Assembly: GCF_012927265.1 (NCBI RefSeq)
Contig: NZ_JABBGF010000003.1
Location: 1-64,000 of the forward strand
DNA from: Chryseobacterium cheonjiense
Lineage (GTDB): Bacteria; Bacteroidota; Bacteroidia; Flavobacteriales; Weeksellaceae
Length of the DNA stretch: 64,000 bases
Direction of reading: 5' to 3'
The translations under genes and the position numbers were made by a program. The notes under the pieces were generated by a model, which saw only the letters and a list, made by a program, of their open reading frames with translations, searched no databases and had not been told where the DNA came from. How positions within the stretch are numbered: the stretch's first letter is position 1; each line of letters opens with the position of its first letter. Shown in pieces: positions 1-9,181 of this stretch.

Positions 1-120
1 GACGACAACTGCCCTAGCCTCGATAGTAACGGTTACCCCGCAGTAAGGATGGGAATGTGTGGACTTAGTAAGGCACGTACCGGAACGAGGAGTAAAAGTG
101 GATAGCGAGAGAAAGCTTCT
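1..120. other. GC-rich non-coding stretch, possible end of a structured RNA
   Basis: The first 120 bases are about 50% G+C, whereas the next 270 are clearly AT-rich like other intergenic DNA here. No coding frame is convincing. This composition suits the end of a structured RNA or another conserved element cut by the window edge. I could not match it to rRNA, RNase P RNA, tmRNA or a tRNA: no TPsiC-like arm or CCA end is visible. From 121 to 336 I see nothing beyond a short GTCT/AGAC hairpin near 216-230. Strand and identity are unknown. Confidence 0.3.
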
Positions 121-336
121 GAAAATATTTTAGAGTTTATTTTGCATTTATCGTATATTTCTGAATAGTACTTTCCATTTTGATAATTGTATTTGTTTAA
201 GGGACACCTTGGACTGTCTGTGATAGACGTTTTGGGAATTTAACTGATGCTTTTGAATAATGGAAGCAAAGTATTTTAAACATTGCTGGTTAAAATGAAA
301 TTTTCATTTTGTAATACACGTAAGAAGATATAGATC

Positions 337-370
337 AAAAAAAACCTTATACGAGATCGGTACAAGGTTT
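337..370 (-). terminator. Rho-independent terminator of the phospholipase C gene
   Basis: Read on the minus strand, a stem AAACCTT / AAGGTTT (364-370 with 342-348) is followed by an uninterrupted run of T (337-344). It lies 25 bases beyond the stop codon of the phospholipase gene. Confidence 0.7.
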
Positions 371-394
371 ATAAAATTTTTGAATGATATATCA

Positions 395-2737
395 TCAGCT
401 CCAGTGCGGATCCGAAATCGAAGGATTGCCGTTTTCCAGGCGGCCTGCGAAATGCCAGATGTTTTCATCGGAAGTTATCTTGAGATCGTACCAGCCTTTG
501 GTATTATCAAGACTGAATTTTAATTTTTCAGTCTGAATTACAGTTCTGCTTTTTTGAGTTTTTTCATATAAATCTTCTATCATAACAGAAACATTGCTTT
601 CGGAGCACTTTTCAACCCATAATTCTACTAGATTTTTGGAAGGATTATGAATCAAGGATATTTTTAGCTTCGGAATATCGTTGCCTTTGAACTTCCTGAA
701 GAAACCGTTAGGGCCAAAGACTTCATATTCATAAGTTCCTGGACGTACAGAATGGGATAATTCCTGGTGAGCATATAAGGCATACGAAAAATAAAAGTCA
801 TCTTCATCGAATCTTGTTCTGTCATAAATAATAAGCGGAACAGCCCTTTCTTTTAAATTTTTCATGCTAATTTTTCCTTTTTCGAAGTTCACATGATAAT
901 TATAAGGAAGCGAGTGGGAAGGCTTAATCCCACGTTCCTGAATGGCAAGAAGACCGTCGTGCAGTTCGTTCTCTTTGTACCATTTTAAATCGGGTACAGG
1001 CTTATTTTTAGCAGCATTGATCGTTTTTGTATATTCTTTCTGATCCAGATAATGCATCTCCGGAATTTTTATATTAGGAGCATTGAACGCGGACGTCAGA
1101 TCACCACAAATAGCCCTTCTCCAATCGCTGATATTGTCTACCGTAACGTCTTTATTAAATTTCTTATGAATAAAGTTTTCCAGGAACATCAGTACAGAAG
1201 TATGGTCTGAAACCTCGGAATTTACAAAGCCGCCTTTTGTCCATGGTGATGCAATAATCATCGGTACCCTGTAGCCAAGCCCAACGGTACCTTCCGCTTT
1301 TTCGTGGTCTTTCAATGAGGCAGAAGTCATATATTCCTGTTTGCTGCTCACATATTCAGCACCCTCTGGTCCGTTCATGTTTACAGGCTGGCTTGGATTT
1401 AATGGTGGGGCGAAAGGCAATACATGATCGAAATAGCCGTCATTTTCATCATAATTAATAATAAAGATTGTCTTTTTCCAGGTTTCAGGATCCTGCGTCA
1501 GGATATTCAGCACTTCGGAAATATACCAGGCACCATACCATGGAGATCCCGGATGATCTGAAAAATGCTCAGGAGCTATAAGCCATGATACCAACGGAAG
1601 CGTTTTATTATCAACATCTTTTCTGAACTGGTGCAATACGTCACCTTTCGGTACAACAAGCCTTTCTCCAATTTCATCATACCCGATTTCAAGACTATGG
1701 TAATCGGGATCATTTTTATTCGTAGTAAACGCTTTTTCGTGAAGATTTTTTTCTTTCTTTGAAAGTTTTGAAAACTGGTCAGGGTGATATTTTATTTGAT
1801 CTTCCTCAAGTTCCGCAATTCTTTTTCCCAGGTTTTCTTTCTGATCCGGATTTTTTTCGATCTCTTTCTTCAAAAAGGCAATGATATTGGGAATATGTTC
1901 ATAATACCCTTTTGAAAATTTTACGTTAAAATTTGAAAACCATTCAATAGGATTATCTGTAAAGTTACTGAGCCAGGCTTCCTGCTCACCGGACATTCCT
2001 TTTGGAAGGCTTATTTCATTCTGATAAATTTTCCAGGAAATTTCCTGCTCTTCCAGGATCTCCGGAAAGCTCTTCCATCTTGCCTGGTGGTTTTTATCAT
2101 AATCGATATTTTCATTATATACATTGGCCTTCACTTTTCCTGTTTTTTGTTCACGTAAAGTTCCGGACCAGTGGAAGAGCCTGTTGGGTGTAGTTCCCGT
2201 CAATGAAGAACAAAAATACTGATCAAAGATTGTGAAGGCGTCTGCCAGCTGATAATAAAAAGGCAGGTCTTCACGGTTATAATATCCTAATGTTAATGGA
2301 ATATCTTTATAGTTTTTATTGCCGGATGCTTTCGCCTGGAGCCAGCGGTCGTATTTTCCTTTATTCAGGGCATGTTGCTGATTATCCCACGAGTGGGGAA
2401 GCGAGCTCATCCAGGTAGATTTGGTATTTCTTAAATCCAGCCGGGCAGGGGCAGCATATTTTCCTTCATTACTTTTCTGGAAAAAAACAGAATGACCATC
2501 CTGCTTTTTAAAGGATCGCCGGTCCAAAAAACCTCGTACTCCTTTCAGGGCACCAAAAGTGTGGTCGAAAGAGCGATTTTCCTGCATTAGGATGACAACA
2601 TGTTCAGCGTCATAAAAAGTAGACTTTGCTGCAGGCTCAATCATCAGTGCTTTCAGAATGGAAGGGTGTACAACACTTGAAGTTCCAAGTCCGGCCAGCA
2701 AAATGCCAGATTTTTCCAAAAATTCTCTTCTGTTCAT
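395..2737 (-). CDS. Phosphocholine-specific phospholipase C, Tat-exported
   Basis: This is a phosphoesterase of the acid-phosphatase/phospholipase C family (PF04185 core with C-terminal DUF756-type beta domains) that would hydrolyse phosphatidylcholine-type lipids outside the cytoplasm. The start used is the ATG at 2735-2737, because the protein then opens with MNRREFLEKSG followed by a hydrophobic stretch, a Tat signal of the RRxFL kind; an upstream in-frame start would add nine unexplained residues. Family motifs seen are ENRSFDHTFG near residue 55, TGTTPNR near 180, NYDENDGYFDHV in the middle and VSDHTSVLMFLE further on, which together supply the metal-binding Asp, His and Asn residues. 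The length of about 780 aa fits the Bacteroidota members. It is transcribed alone, with its own terminator downstream. Confidence 0.88.
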   Translation of the reverse strand: MNRREFLEKSGILLAGLGTSSVVHPSILKALMIEPAAKSTFYDAEHVVILMQENRSFDHTFGALKGVRGFLDRRSFKKQDGHSVFFQKSNEGKYAAPARLDLRNTKSTWMSSLPHSWDNQQHALNKGKYDRWLQAKASGNKNYKDIPLTLGYYNREDLPFYYQLADAFTIFDQYFCSSLTGTTPNRLFHWSGTLREQKTGKVKANVYNENIDYDKNHQARWKSFPEILEEQEISWKIYQNEISLPKGMSGEQEAWLSNFTDNPIEWFSNFNVKFSKGYYEHIPNIIAFLKKEIEKNPDQKENLGKRIAELEEDQIKYHPDQFSKLSKKEKNLHEKAFTTNKNDPDYHSLEIGYDEIGERLVVPKGDVLHQFRKDVDNKTLPLVSWLIAPEHFSDHPGSPWYGAWYISEVLNILTQDPETWKKTIFIINYDENDGYFDHVLPFAPPLNPSQPVNMNGPEGAEYVSSKQEYMTSASLKDHEKAEGTVGLGYRVPMIIASPWTKGGFVNSEVSDHTSVLMFLENFIHKKFNKDVTVDNISDWRRAICGDLTSAFNAPNIKIPEMHYLDQKEYTKTINAAKNKPVPDLKWYKENELHDGLLAIQERGIKPSHSLPYNYHVNFEKGKISMKNLKERAVPLIIYDRTRFDEDDFYFSYALYAHQELSHSVRPGTYEYEVFGPNGFFRKFKGNDIPKLKISLIHNPSKNLVELWVEKCSESNVSVMIEDLYEKTQKSRTVIQTEKLKFSLDNTKGWYDLKITSDENIWHFAGRLENGNPSISDPHWS

Positions 2738-2817
2738 ATGAATTGTAATAGAAAGAAACCGCAAGTTAATGGGTTTCGCTTTAATTTAAAGAATATAAAA
2801 TAATTTTAATGTTTAAA

Positions 2818-4428
2818 TTAAAATCTGCTCAGAATCCCCCAATGGATTTTAATATCATTAAACTTGAACGGATTTCCGAATTCATTACCGTTGGAAAGCT
2901 GAAAACTCATAAGTCCGATCGGAATAAAGAAATTGAACCCTAGCCCGACACTGTATAGCTTGGGTTTTACATTCAGGGATTTATTATTGAGTTGCCCATA
3001 TTGTCCGAAAACATCAAAAAATGCCTGGCTTCCGATAAGATACCGGTATTCTAAACTTCCATAATAAAAGAAATCTGCTGCCAATGAATTTTCATTAAAA
3101 CCGCGCATCGAGTTCCATCCGCCGAAACGATATAATTCATTAGCGGAAAAATCGATCTTTGAATCCATCATAGCGCCTTCTGCTTTGATGTTGAGAAAAT
3201 GATTTCCGTTAATATGATAATTGTGTTCACCGAAAAAGTAAAACTGATTCTGCGGAGATGTGATATTGTCTTTGGTATATGTTGTCGTAAGATAATCGTA
3301 GCCGGCGTTGATTCTTGTTTTGTACAGGAAAAGATCAATATCGGTAGGCTCTACCATTTCAAACCAGATCCCGATTCCTTTCTTGTTGTAATCTTTCCCC
3401 TGAACATATAGGGTGTCGATAATGCTGGAGCTTTCAAAAGTTCCCCGAAGACCTATTTTGTTTCTCGCATTAAGATGATAATAAAAAGCGGGAAGCGCTT
3501 TTACATTGGCAAAAGTAGAATCCTGACGGAAAATATTGATCTTCATATTCAATCCTACATTAGATTTGAAAAGGTATGGAACGTCTGCCTGGAGATCAAA
3601 GGTCTGTCCTTTATCCGGGTTTCGCTGCCAGTAAAGATTGATGGTTTCAAAGCTGTTGAATATGTTTCTGAAATTCACATTCAGCGTACCATTCAGCGTA
3701 AATTTATCCGTTTTATCGTTTCCGAAACCAATAACACCATCGAAACTGTTGGTCTTTTTCTTTTCCATGAAAAGGAAGATACTCGTTGAATCCTTGGTAA
3801 ACATGGTCTGCGGAGGACGCTCAAGACTTATAAACGGTTGTCCCTGAAAGGATTTGTTAATTGCCAGCAGGTTTTTATCATCATACGTTTTGCCTTTAAA
3901 CTCTTTTTCAAGATTTTTGATGAATCTTTTGGGAACGCTGGTGTAGCCCTTTACCACAAACCCGTCGATGGTTCTTTTATCATTTTTATTAATATCAAGC
4001 TCCACAACCGGATATCCGTTTTTCTGGCCCTTATATTTTGATTTTATTCTGCTGAATGCAAAACCGTCATCAATATAGGTTTTGTTGATACTCTTTTTAG
4101 TAGAGTCTAAGTTTTTGGTGAAAAACTCTTTTTTGACTTTTATTTTTGTAGATATTGAATCCGAAAGATTAACATAGGTCTGATTGAAGTTTTTTCCTTT
4201 ATCATAAAATATTTCCGTGCTGTCGCCTTTTTTCTTTACCTCTTTCAATTGAGTAAAAAAATAACTATTTTGAGCCAGGGAATCCAGAAACTTTACTGCC
4301 GAAGCAGAATCTTTAACCTTCTTCCTCACTTTCGTTTCCGAATCAATCAGAAAATACGGTTTTTTCTGCGCCTGAATGAAAACGCAGAAGAGCATAAAAA
4401 ATATTTTCAGAAATAATTTCAACGGCAA
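2818..4428 (-). CDS. BamA/TamA-type outer-membrane beta-barrel protein
   Basis: A 536-residue exported protein with a signal peptide ending at about FIQAQ (residues 17-21). After a charged, coiled-coil-like N-terminal part it has a POTRA-like segment (around VVKGYTSVPKRFIKNLEKEF) and then alternating beta strands typical of a 16-strand Omp85 barrel. A motif resembling the barrel-closing RGF signature is present in FGGWNSMRGFNEN, and the protein ends in Phe, as outer-membrane barrels do. Omp85 proteins insert or translocate other proteins. This one is shorter than BamA and has fewer POTRA domains, so it is more probably an accessory TamA-like or surface-antigen-like member; substrate unknown. 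It lies 80 bp upstream of the phospholipase gene on the same strand, so co-transcription is possible. Confidence 0.72.
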   Translation of the reverse strand: MPLKLFLKIFFMLFCVFIQAQKKPYFLIDSETKVRKKVKDSASAVKFLDSLAQNSYFFTQLKEVKKKGDSTEIFYDKGKNFNQTYVNLSDSISTKIKVKKEFFTKNLDSTKKSINKTYIDDGFAFSRIKSKYKGQKNGYPVVELDINKNDKRTIDGFVVKGYTSVPKRFIKNLEKEFKGKTYDDKNLLAINKSFQGQPFISLERPPQTMFTKDSTSIFLFMEKKKTNSFDGVIGFGNDKTDKFTLNGTLNVNFRNIFNSFETINLYWQRNPDKGQTFDLQADVPYLFKSNVGLNMKINIFRQDSTFANVKALPAFYYHLNARNKIGLRGTFESSSIIDTLYVQGKDYNKKGIGIWFEMVEPTDIDLFLYKTRINAGYDYLTTTYTKDNITSPQNQFYFFGEHNYHINGNHFLNIKAEGAMMDSKIDFSANELYRFGGWNSMRGFNENSLAADFFYYGSLEYRYLIGSQAFFDVFGQYGQLNNKSLNVKPKLYSVGLGFNFFIPIGLMSFQLSNGNEFGNPFKFNDIKIHWGILSRF

Positions 4429-4577
4429 TTTTTTTAAACTATTAAAATCTATTAAGTTATTAAGTCAAGTTAAGATTATTATTCTGATGTATTGTTATTC
4501 TTAATAATTGTAACTTCTTAAAATAAATCTTAATGGTTCAAAACATATTTATTTTAATTTTGTTCTAATAACTGAAA

Positions 4578-5375
4578 CTAAGCAAGTTTATTGTATTTCT
4601 TCATCAGATTTTCATAAGTTCCCTGTGGAAGAATCCATTTCAGGGGAACACCGATCTTCTGTCCGAATTTTCCGAAATAGTAATGAACTTTCCAGGTATT
4701 CTTCTGCAAAAGCCGGTCTACATATTCCGCAACTTCCAGAGGATCTGTTCCGTCTCCTACATGGCTGTTCATCAATGCATACACTTTATCAAAAACATTT
4801 TTATATGGTTCTGAAACTTTCGTTTTTACACGGTTTTCCGCAATATTAGTTTTAATATCACCAAGATGAAGAGAGCAGACGTGAATATTCCACGGATAGA
4901 CTTCATAGCGCATAGCTTCAGTCACTTTATCCAAAGCCGATTTCGATGCGGAATAAAATCCACGGAAAGGCAGCCCCATTTCACTTCCAATACTTGAAAC
5001 ATTGATGATTTGTCCGAATCTGTTTTCGCGCATTTTCGGCATTACGGCAGTCATCATCTGTACTGCACCAACCAAATTTAAATTAAATAACTTTAAAATG
5101 TCTTCCTTTGAAGAATCTTCCACGGCGCCTACCATTCCCATTCCGGCATTGTTGATCAAGACGTCAATTTTTGTCTCGGTTTTCAGTACTTCTGCGATAG
5201 CATTTTGTACCGCATCGTTATCCGTAACATCTGTTGGGATGGTTGTGAAGTAGCTGCTTTCGGTATGTTTTCTGCTGAGTCCATATACTTTATGGCCTTT
5301 TTTACCGAAGTATTCTGCCAATACGAAACCTATTCCTGAAGAGGTTCCGGTGATGATTATTGTTTTTGTATTCAT
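4578..5375 (-). CDS. SDR family NAD(P)-dependent oxidoreductase
   Basis: A 265-residue short-chain dehydrogenase/reductase. It has the classical dinucleotide-binding motif TGTSSGIG (residues 9-16), the structural motif NNAG (75-78), the catalytic Ser in NVSS (about 127) and the YxxxK pair Y141 and K145 in YSASK. The Rossmann fold therefore looks complete and active; the substrate cannot be inferred. Its ATG overlaps the stop codon of aroA by four bases (ATGA), so the two are translationally coupled and share a transcript. That coupling does not imply a role in aromatic synthesis; in this group short genes are often packed this way. Confidence 0.85.
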   Translation of the reverse strand: MNTKTIIITGTSSGIGFVLAEYFGKKGHKVYGLSRKHTESSYFTTIPTDVTDNDAVQNAIAEVLKTETKIDVLINNAGMGMVGAVEDSSKEDILKLFNLNLVGAVQMMTAVMPKMRENRFGQIINVSSIGSEMGLPFRGFYSASKSALDKVTEAMRYEVYPWNIHVCSLHLGDIKTNIAENRVKTKVSEPYKNVFDKVYALMNSHVGDGTDPLEVAEYVDRLLQKNTWKVHYYFGKFGQKIGVPLKWILPQGTYENLMKKYNKLA

Positions 5376-6652
5376 GAGTTTTCAGTTAAAATAATTTTTA
5401 AATCTTCCCAAAACATGGGGTAGGATTTTTCAACCACATCTTCCTCTTCGATCTCTAATTCCTGGATTAGGCAAAACGGAGCAAAAGCCATTGCCATCCT
5501 GTGGTCCTGATAGGTTTTAATGATGATGTTTTCGTCAGGTTTTCCAAAGCTGACAGATTGAATCGTAGAATCGGTGATTTCCGTTTTTGTTCCGAGTTTT
5601 AATAGCTCATTGAACAATGCCTGAAGGCGGTCGGTTTCCTTTACCCGTAAAGTTCCTAGTCCTGATATTTCAAAAGGGAGTTGTAAAGCTGCCGCCGTTA
5701 CACAAAGAGTTTGTGCAATATCCGGGCAATTGTTCATATCTAAAATGATCTTTTCAGGGAAAATAAATTCAGGATCCGGCTTTAGAGTGATAGTATGCTC
5801 TGACTCGGTAAAAATAGTTTCAATTCCGAAATAATCTTTATAAATTTTTACAATAGCAGAATCACCCTGGGTAGATTCTTTAAAAAAGCTTTTGAGATGG
5901 ATGGTCTGTCTTCCCAATGCCGCAAAAGAGTAGAAGTATGAGGCAGAACTCCAATCGCTTTCTACTTCATAATTAATGATTGTTGATTGATGATTGAAAG
6001 GCTCAACTTTGATTGTGTTTCCTACAAAGCTGTTTTTAATTCCAAATCGGGTTAAGATATTCAGAGTCATCTCGATATAAGACTTCGAAGTTACTTCACC
6101 AAGAAGGTTTATTTCCAGTCCGTTTTCCAATTTTCCGGCAATGAGCAGAAGAGAAGTGATAAACTGGCTTGAAATATTTGCAGGAACAGCTACTGTTTTT
6201 TGAGTGATCTTCTGACCATGAATTTTCAGTGGCGGAAAACCTTCATTCTCCAGATATTCTATTTTCACACCAAGGTTCTGTAAAGCCGTGACAAGATTTT
6301 TAATCGGTCTTTCTTTCATTCTTTTGGAGCCTGTCAAAACCGTTGTTTTCCCTTCCTGAATGGAATAGTATGAGGTCAGAAACCGCATTGCTGTTCCGGC
6401 GTGGTGAATGTCTACATTTCCGGTATTTTGCTCAGGAGAGTCCTGCTTTTTTTCAAGGTCTTCACGAACTTCTGATGAAGTTTCCGAAAGTGCTTTTTTC
6501 AACAGCTGTGTGTCCTGCGAATTAGACAGGTTTCCGATTTTTATAGTATTGAACAGACTTTCTAAAATCAACAAACGATTCGAAATACTTTTCGAACCGC
6601 TGATCTGTATCGTCTGGTTTTCCTTTAACTCTGATTTTTTTAACTTCTTCAT
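5372..6652 (-). CDS. aroA: 3-phosphoshikimate 1-carboxyvinyltransferase (EPSP synthase)
   Basis: Catalyses the sixth step of the shikimate pathway, joining phosphoenolpyruvate to shikimate-3-phosphate. The 426-residue protein has the substrate-binding motif SGSKSISNR (residues 18-26), AGTAMRFLTS for the PEP-binding loop, the central SDWSSASY, LRVKETDRL with the conserved Lys-Glu-Asp-Arg, and YQDHRMAM near the C-terminus. The segment before AGTAMRF carries a polar, low-complexity insertion (about residues 55-78) not expected in most homologues, and the usual NAGT reads HAGT. The core is otherwise intact. It heads a two-gene unit with the SDR gene. Confidence 0.95.
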   Translation of the reverse strand: MKKLKKSELKENQTIQISGSKSISNRLLILESLFNTIKIGNLSNSQDTQLLKKALSETSSEVREDLEKKQDSPEQNTGNVDIHHAGTAMRFLTSYYSIQEGKTTVLTGSKRMKERPIKNLVTALQNLGVKIEYLENEGFPPLKIHGQKITQKTVAVPANISSQFITSLLLIAGKLENGLEINLLGEVTSKSYIEMTLNILTRFGIKNSFVGNTIKVEPFNHQSTIINYEVESDWSSASYFYSFAALGRQTIHLKSFFKESTQGDSAIVKIYKDYFGIETIFTESEHTITLKPDPEFIFPEKIILDMNNCPDIAQTLCVTAAALQLPFEISGLGTLRVKETDRLQALFNELLKLGTKTEITDSTIQSVSFGKPDENIIIKTYQDHRMAMAFAPFCLIQELEIEEEDVVEKSYPMFWEDLKIILTENS

Positions 6653-6670
6653 TATTTCTTCAGTAGTGAA

Positions 6671-6727
6671 GCTGGAGGCAGGAAGTTAAGTCGTAATGAT
6701 TTCCGGCTTCCTCATCCATCTTCCAGC
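6671..6727. repeat. Imperfect inverted repeat between aroA and the MazG-like gene
   Basis: GCTGGAGGCAGGAAG (6671-6685) pairs with the CTTCC...CTTCCAGC stretch (6707-6727) in inverted orientation. The 75-bp gap between two genes on the same strand is nearly filled by it. It has the look of a dispersed intergenic element, but only one clear copy is in the window. Confidence 0.4.
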
Positions 6728-6728
6728 A

Positions 6729-7055
6729 TTATTTTAATTTCTCATTATTCTGATGCCGCTCTTTATCTCTGTCGGTTTTCAGTTTCATTTTTTTATCGAA
6801 AGCTTCCTGCAGATTGACGCCGGTTTGGTTGGCCAAACATAATGTTACGAATAAAACATCTGCCAGTTCTTCGCCCAAATCTTTGCTTTTGTCACTTTCT
6901 TTTTCACTTTGCTCACCATATCTCCTTGCAATAATTCTTGCGACTTCGCCCACTTCTTCGGTCAGCATAGCCATATTGGTAAGCTCGTTAAAATAACGGA
7001 CCCCAATTGTTTTGATCCATTCGTCAACTTGCTGCTGCAGATTTGTAATTTCCAT
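6729..7055 (-). CDS. MazG-like nucleotide pyrophosphohydrolase
   Basis: A 108-residue all-alpha NTP pyrophosphohydrolase of the MazG/iMazG class, which hydrolyses (d)NTPs to monophosphate and pyrophosphate as a house-cleaning function. The paired metal-binding motif is visible: EEVGEVAR (ExxE) near residues 29-36 and GEELADVLFV (ExxD) near 61-70. The length fits the single-domain form. The start ATG overlaps the stop codon of the preceding small gene by one base (TAATG), so the two are translated together. Confidence 0.88.
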   Translation of the reverse strand: MEITNLQQQVDEWIKTIGVRYFNELTNMAMLTEEVGEVARIIARRYGEQSEKESDKSKDLGEELADVLFVTLCLANQTGVNLQEAFDKKMKLKTDRDKERHQNNEKLK

Positions 7056-7258
7056 TAGAGTCTGGGATTGATCTGTTGTTCCAGATTGATGATCTTGGTA
7101 TTCAATCTGTTAATTTCTTCTTGCATCTCTTCAGCCTGTTCATAGGGCTTTCCTATTCTTTCGGTAAAGTCGGCAAATTTGCTAAAAGCTTTCCTTAGCA
7201 CTACATATGATAAGATCAATACAATAAAGCCTCCTATTTTTACAATATTAAAATCCAT
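7055..7258 (-). CDS. Small single-pass membrane protein with coiled coil
   Basis: A 67-residue protein of no recognised family. Residues 5-23 form a hydrophobic helix (IVKIGGFIVLILSYVVLR) and residues 40-65 a heptad-like coiled coil (EQAEEMQEEINRLNTKIINL). The layout recalls small membrane-anchored coiled-coil proteins of the divisome type, but no sequence signature supports that. It sits 11 bp after the beta-helix lipoprotein gene and overlaps the MazG-like gene by one base, so all three probably form one operon. Confidence 0.6.
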   Translation of the reverse strand: MDFNIVKIGGFIVLILSYVVLRKAFSKFADFTERIGKPYEQAEEMQEEINRLNTKIINLEQQINPRL

Positions 7259-7269
7259 TTTTCTATAAA

Positions 7270-8679
7270 TTACTGATATTGATAAGCGCCTAAAGTAGGA
7301 TTTGAAGTTCTTGAATTACCTGCAATATCCGTAGGAACCGTAGCTGCTACTGCTGCACTTCCTTTCCCGATAGCCGGCGAGTTCTGTTTAACCCTTAAAT
7401 TCATGTGGGCTATAAAGTAATTAATAAACAGCGGATCCTGATTTTTCACCAGTTGAATGACACTTGGTGCCGTATCTAGGAACCCTGCTTCCGATTGATT
7501 AGAATATTTCAAAAGACAGTTTTCAAAAGTAAAATTAAACAACTGTCCCGGAGTCTGCTCAAAGAACACCGAATTTTCGCGATCAGAGTACACGATACTG
7601 TTTCTGACGTTCATAATCAATGCGCCTTGTTCGGTTTGGTTGGATTCGTTTTTCCATTCATTGGTTGCAAATATTCCGTTTCTGTTGTAAGACTGCAGAA
7701 GATCAGAATAATTGGCAATTGTACAATGAGCAAGATTATAGGTTCCTCCTCTGAAGGCGCCTATTGCAGATTCTCCGCAGTTGTTCATCACGAGGTTTCT
7801 CGCTGTAATCGTTGATCCGATAGAATAAATCCCGTATTCCTGGAAAGTATGGATGAATGAATTGCTGATCGTTGCATTAGCCTGCTTCATTTCCAGTCCT
7901 TTTGTTCCTCCGAAAAGTCTTGCATAATTCATATTTAAGGTAGAACCTGCTTCCATTTTAATAGAATTCCAGTTTTTAGGGATCGTATCGTATGCCGGAT
8001 CGTTTCTGTCGCCGCGAAGCGTGACATTGTTGGCCAATGTTCCGTTGATATTTAATGTAGCTCCTGAGAGTACTTTCAGCCCGCTGTTCTTATGAAAATA
8101 TACTTTAGTGCCCGGCTGTATATTCAGAATTCTGTTCTGATCGACCGTCAGGTCACCGTAGATTATTTTCGCTTTATTATTGGTCCAGGTCGTATTAGAG
8201 GTGATAATATTTGGATTAGACGGAGTTTTGATGAAAAATTCAGCATCCTGAACTACGGAGAAGAGTACTACATTTTGCTGTCCGGCAGGACTTTCGAAAA
8301 GGATTTTATCTTCTGCAATCGCTTCAGGGCCTGTAGCTTCCGGAGCGATTTCCACAAAAATATAGAGGCTGTCTTTTTTTCTCAATGCAACATCTTTAAA
8401 GTCAGATCCCGGTTTTCCGTCTACATTGATTTTATATAAAGATGAAGATCCTTTTTCAAGATGTATTCTCGGGATCAGAATGTCTTTATCTTCGTTATTA
8501 TATACTTTTACAGCATATGTTTCTGAACGTACCTGGTGATAAACCGTATCGCAAAAGACGGTGTCTTTCGAAAAACTTAATTTTTGCGAAGGAGCATCAA
8601 AGCTGATGTCATCTTTGTTACAAGATACAGCCATAACAAGCATCCAGAAAGAAAAAGCCAGTAGTAATTTGATTTTCAT
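7270..8679 (-). CDS. Right-handed beta-helix lipoprotein
   Basis: A 469-residue lipoprotein. The signal peptide ends in the lipobox AVSC at Cys20, and the NKDD that follows resembles the acidic/lysine export signal that sends Bacteroidota lipoproteins to the cell surface. Residues about 30-150 form a beta-rich Ig-like domain. From about 160 on there are short recurring turns (NWNSIKMEAGSTLNMNYA, GLEMKQANATISNSF, AIGAFRGGTYNLAHCTIANY) characteristic of a parallel beta helix as in polysaccharide-binding or lyase-like proteins. No catalytic residues can be assigned. A TAnnTTTG box lies 25 bp upstream of the start. Confidence 0.75.
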   Translation of the reverse strand: MKIKLLLAFSFWMLVMAVSCNKDDISFDAPSQKLSFSKDTVFCDTVYHQVRSETYAVKVYNNEDKDILIPRIHLEKGSSSLYKINVDGKPGSDFKDVALRKKDSLYIFVEIAPEATGPEAIAEDKILFESPAGQQNVVLFSVVQDAEFFIKTPSNPNIITSNTTWTNNKAKIIYGDLTVDQNRILNIQPGTKVYFHKNSGLKVLSGATLNINGTLANNVTLRGDRNDPAYDTIPKNWNSIKMEAGSTLNMNYARLFGGTKGLEMKQANATISNSFIHTFQEYGIYSIGSTITARNLVMNNCGESAIGAFRGGTYNLAHCTIANYSDLLQSYNRNGIFATNEWKNESNQTEQGALIMNVRNSIVYSDRENSVFFEQTPGQLFNFTFENCLLKYSNQSEAGFLDTAPSVIQLVKNQDPLFINYFIAHMNLRVKQNSPAIGKGSAAVAATVPTDIAGNSRTSNPTLGAYQYQ

Positions 8680-8703
8680 CGAGAGTAAAAGTTAAATAAA
8701 TTT

Positions 8704-8711
8704 CAAATGTA
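8704..8711 (-). promoter_or_regulatory. -7 box (TACATTTG) for the beta-helix lipoprotein operon
   Basis: Exact TAnnTTTG on the minus strand, 25 bases before the ATG at 8679. No convincing -33 TTG element was found at the usual spacing. Confidence 0.5.
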
Positions 8712-8758
8712 ACGAAAATACTTTGAATTTCTTATGAAGAAAAAAATATTGACAGGTG

Positions 8759-8789
8759 TTTGCAAATTCAAAAAAATATTGTACTTTTG
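8759..8789 (+). promoter_or_regulatory. Promoter of rpmE2
   Basis: A -33 TTTG (8759-8762) and a -7 TACTTTTG (8782-8789) are separated by 19 bp, matching the Bacteroidota sigma-A consensus. A leader of about 110 nt separates it from the ATG at 8908, long enough for a regulatory 5' UTR. Confidence 0.75.
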
Positions 8790-8907
8790 CAACCTAAAAT
8801 TAGCAGAGAAATATCCATTACTATTTCGGAAGCAAACTTTAATTTTTAACATTGTATTATGAAACCGCAAGGTTACATGTGACATTAACAAAAAAAGAAA
8901 TTTACAC

Positions 8908-9159
8908 ATGAAAAACGGAATCCACCCAGAAAATTATAGACTTGTTGTTTTCAAAGATATGAGTAACGACGAAGTATTTCTTTGCAAGTCTACAGCAGAA
9001 ACAAAAGACACAATCGAGTACGAAGGACAAGAGTATCCTTTGATCAAAATGGAAATCTCTTCAACCTCTCACCCTTTCTACACTGGTAAAGTGAAGTTAG
9101 TAGATACTGCAGGTAGAGTAGATAAATTCATGAACAAATACAAAAAATTCGCTAAGTAA
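8908..9159 (+). CDS. rpmE2: 50S ribosomal protein L31 type B
   Basis: An 83-residue L31. It starts [15 protein letters not shown] and contains the [10 protein letters not shown] segment that defines the family, followed by a basic tail. It lacks the zinc-binding CxxC pairs of type A L31, so it is the zinc-independent B form. It is monocistronic: a consensus promoter lies upstream and a strong terminator directly follows. No type A copy is in this window. Confidence 0.95.
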   Translation: MKNGIHPENYRLVVFKDMSNDEVFLCKSTAETKDTIEYEGQEYPLIKMEISSTSHPFYTGKVKLVDTAGRVDKFMNKYKKFAK

Positions 9160-9181
9160 TTTTTTGAGATTAAAAATATTT

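Noticed and set aside
1..390. tmRNA, RNase P RNA or rRNA end
   Set aside because: No TPsiC arm, CCA end, GAGGAAAGTCC-like or rRNA core motif could be found; a short resemblance of ACTTAGTAAGGCACGTACC to a tmRNA 3' region is not followed by the acceptor half.
8703..8909. Minus-strand frame between the beta-helix lipoprotein and rpmE2
   Set aside because: It covers two promoters and the rpmE2 leader, begins at the rpmE2 start codon and is AT-rich low-complexity sequence.
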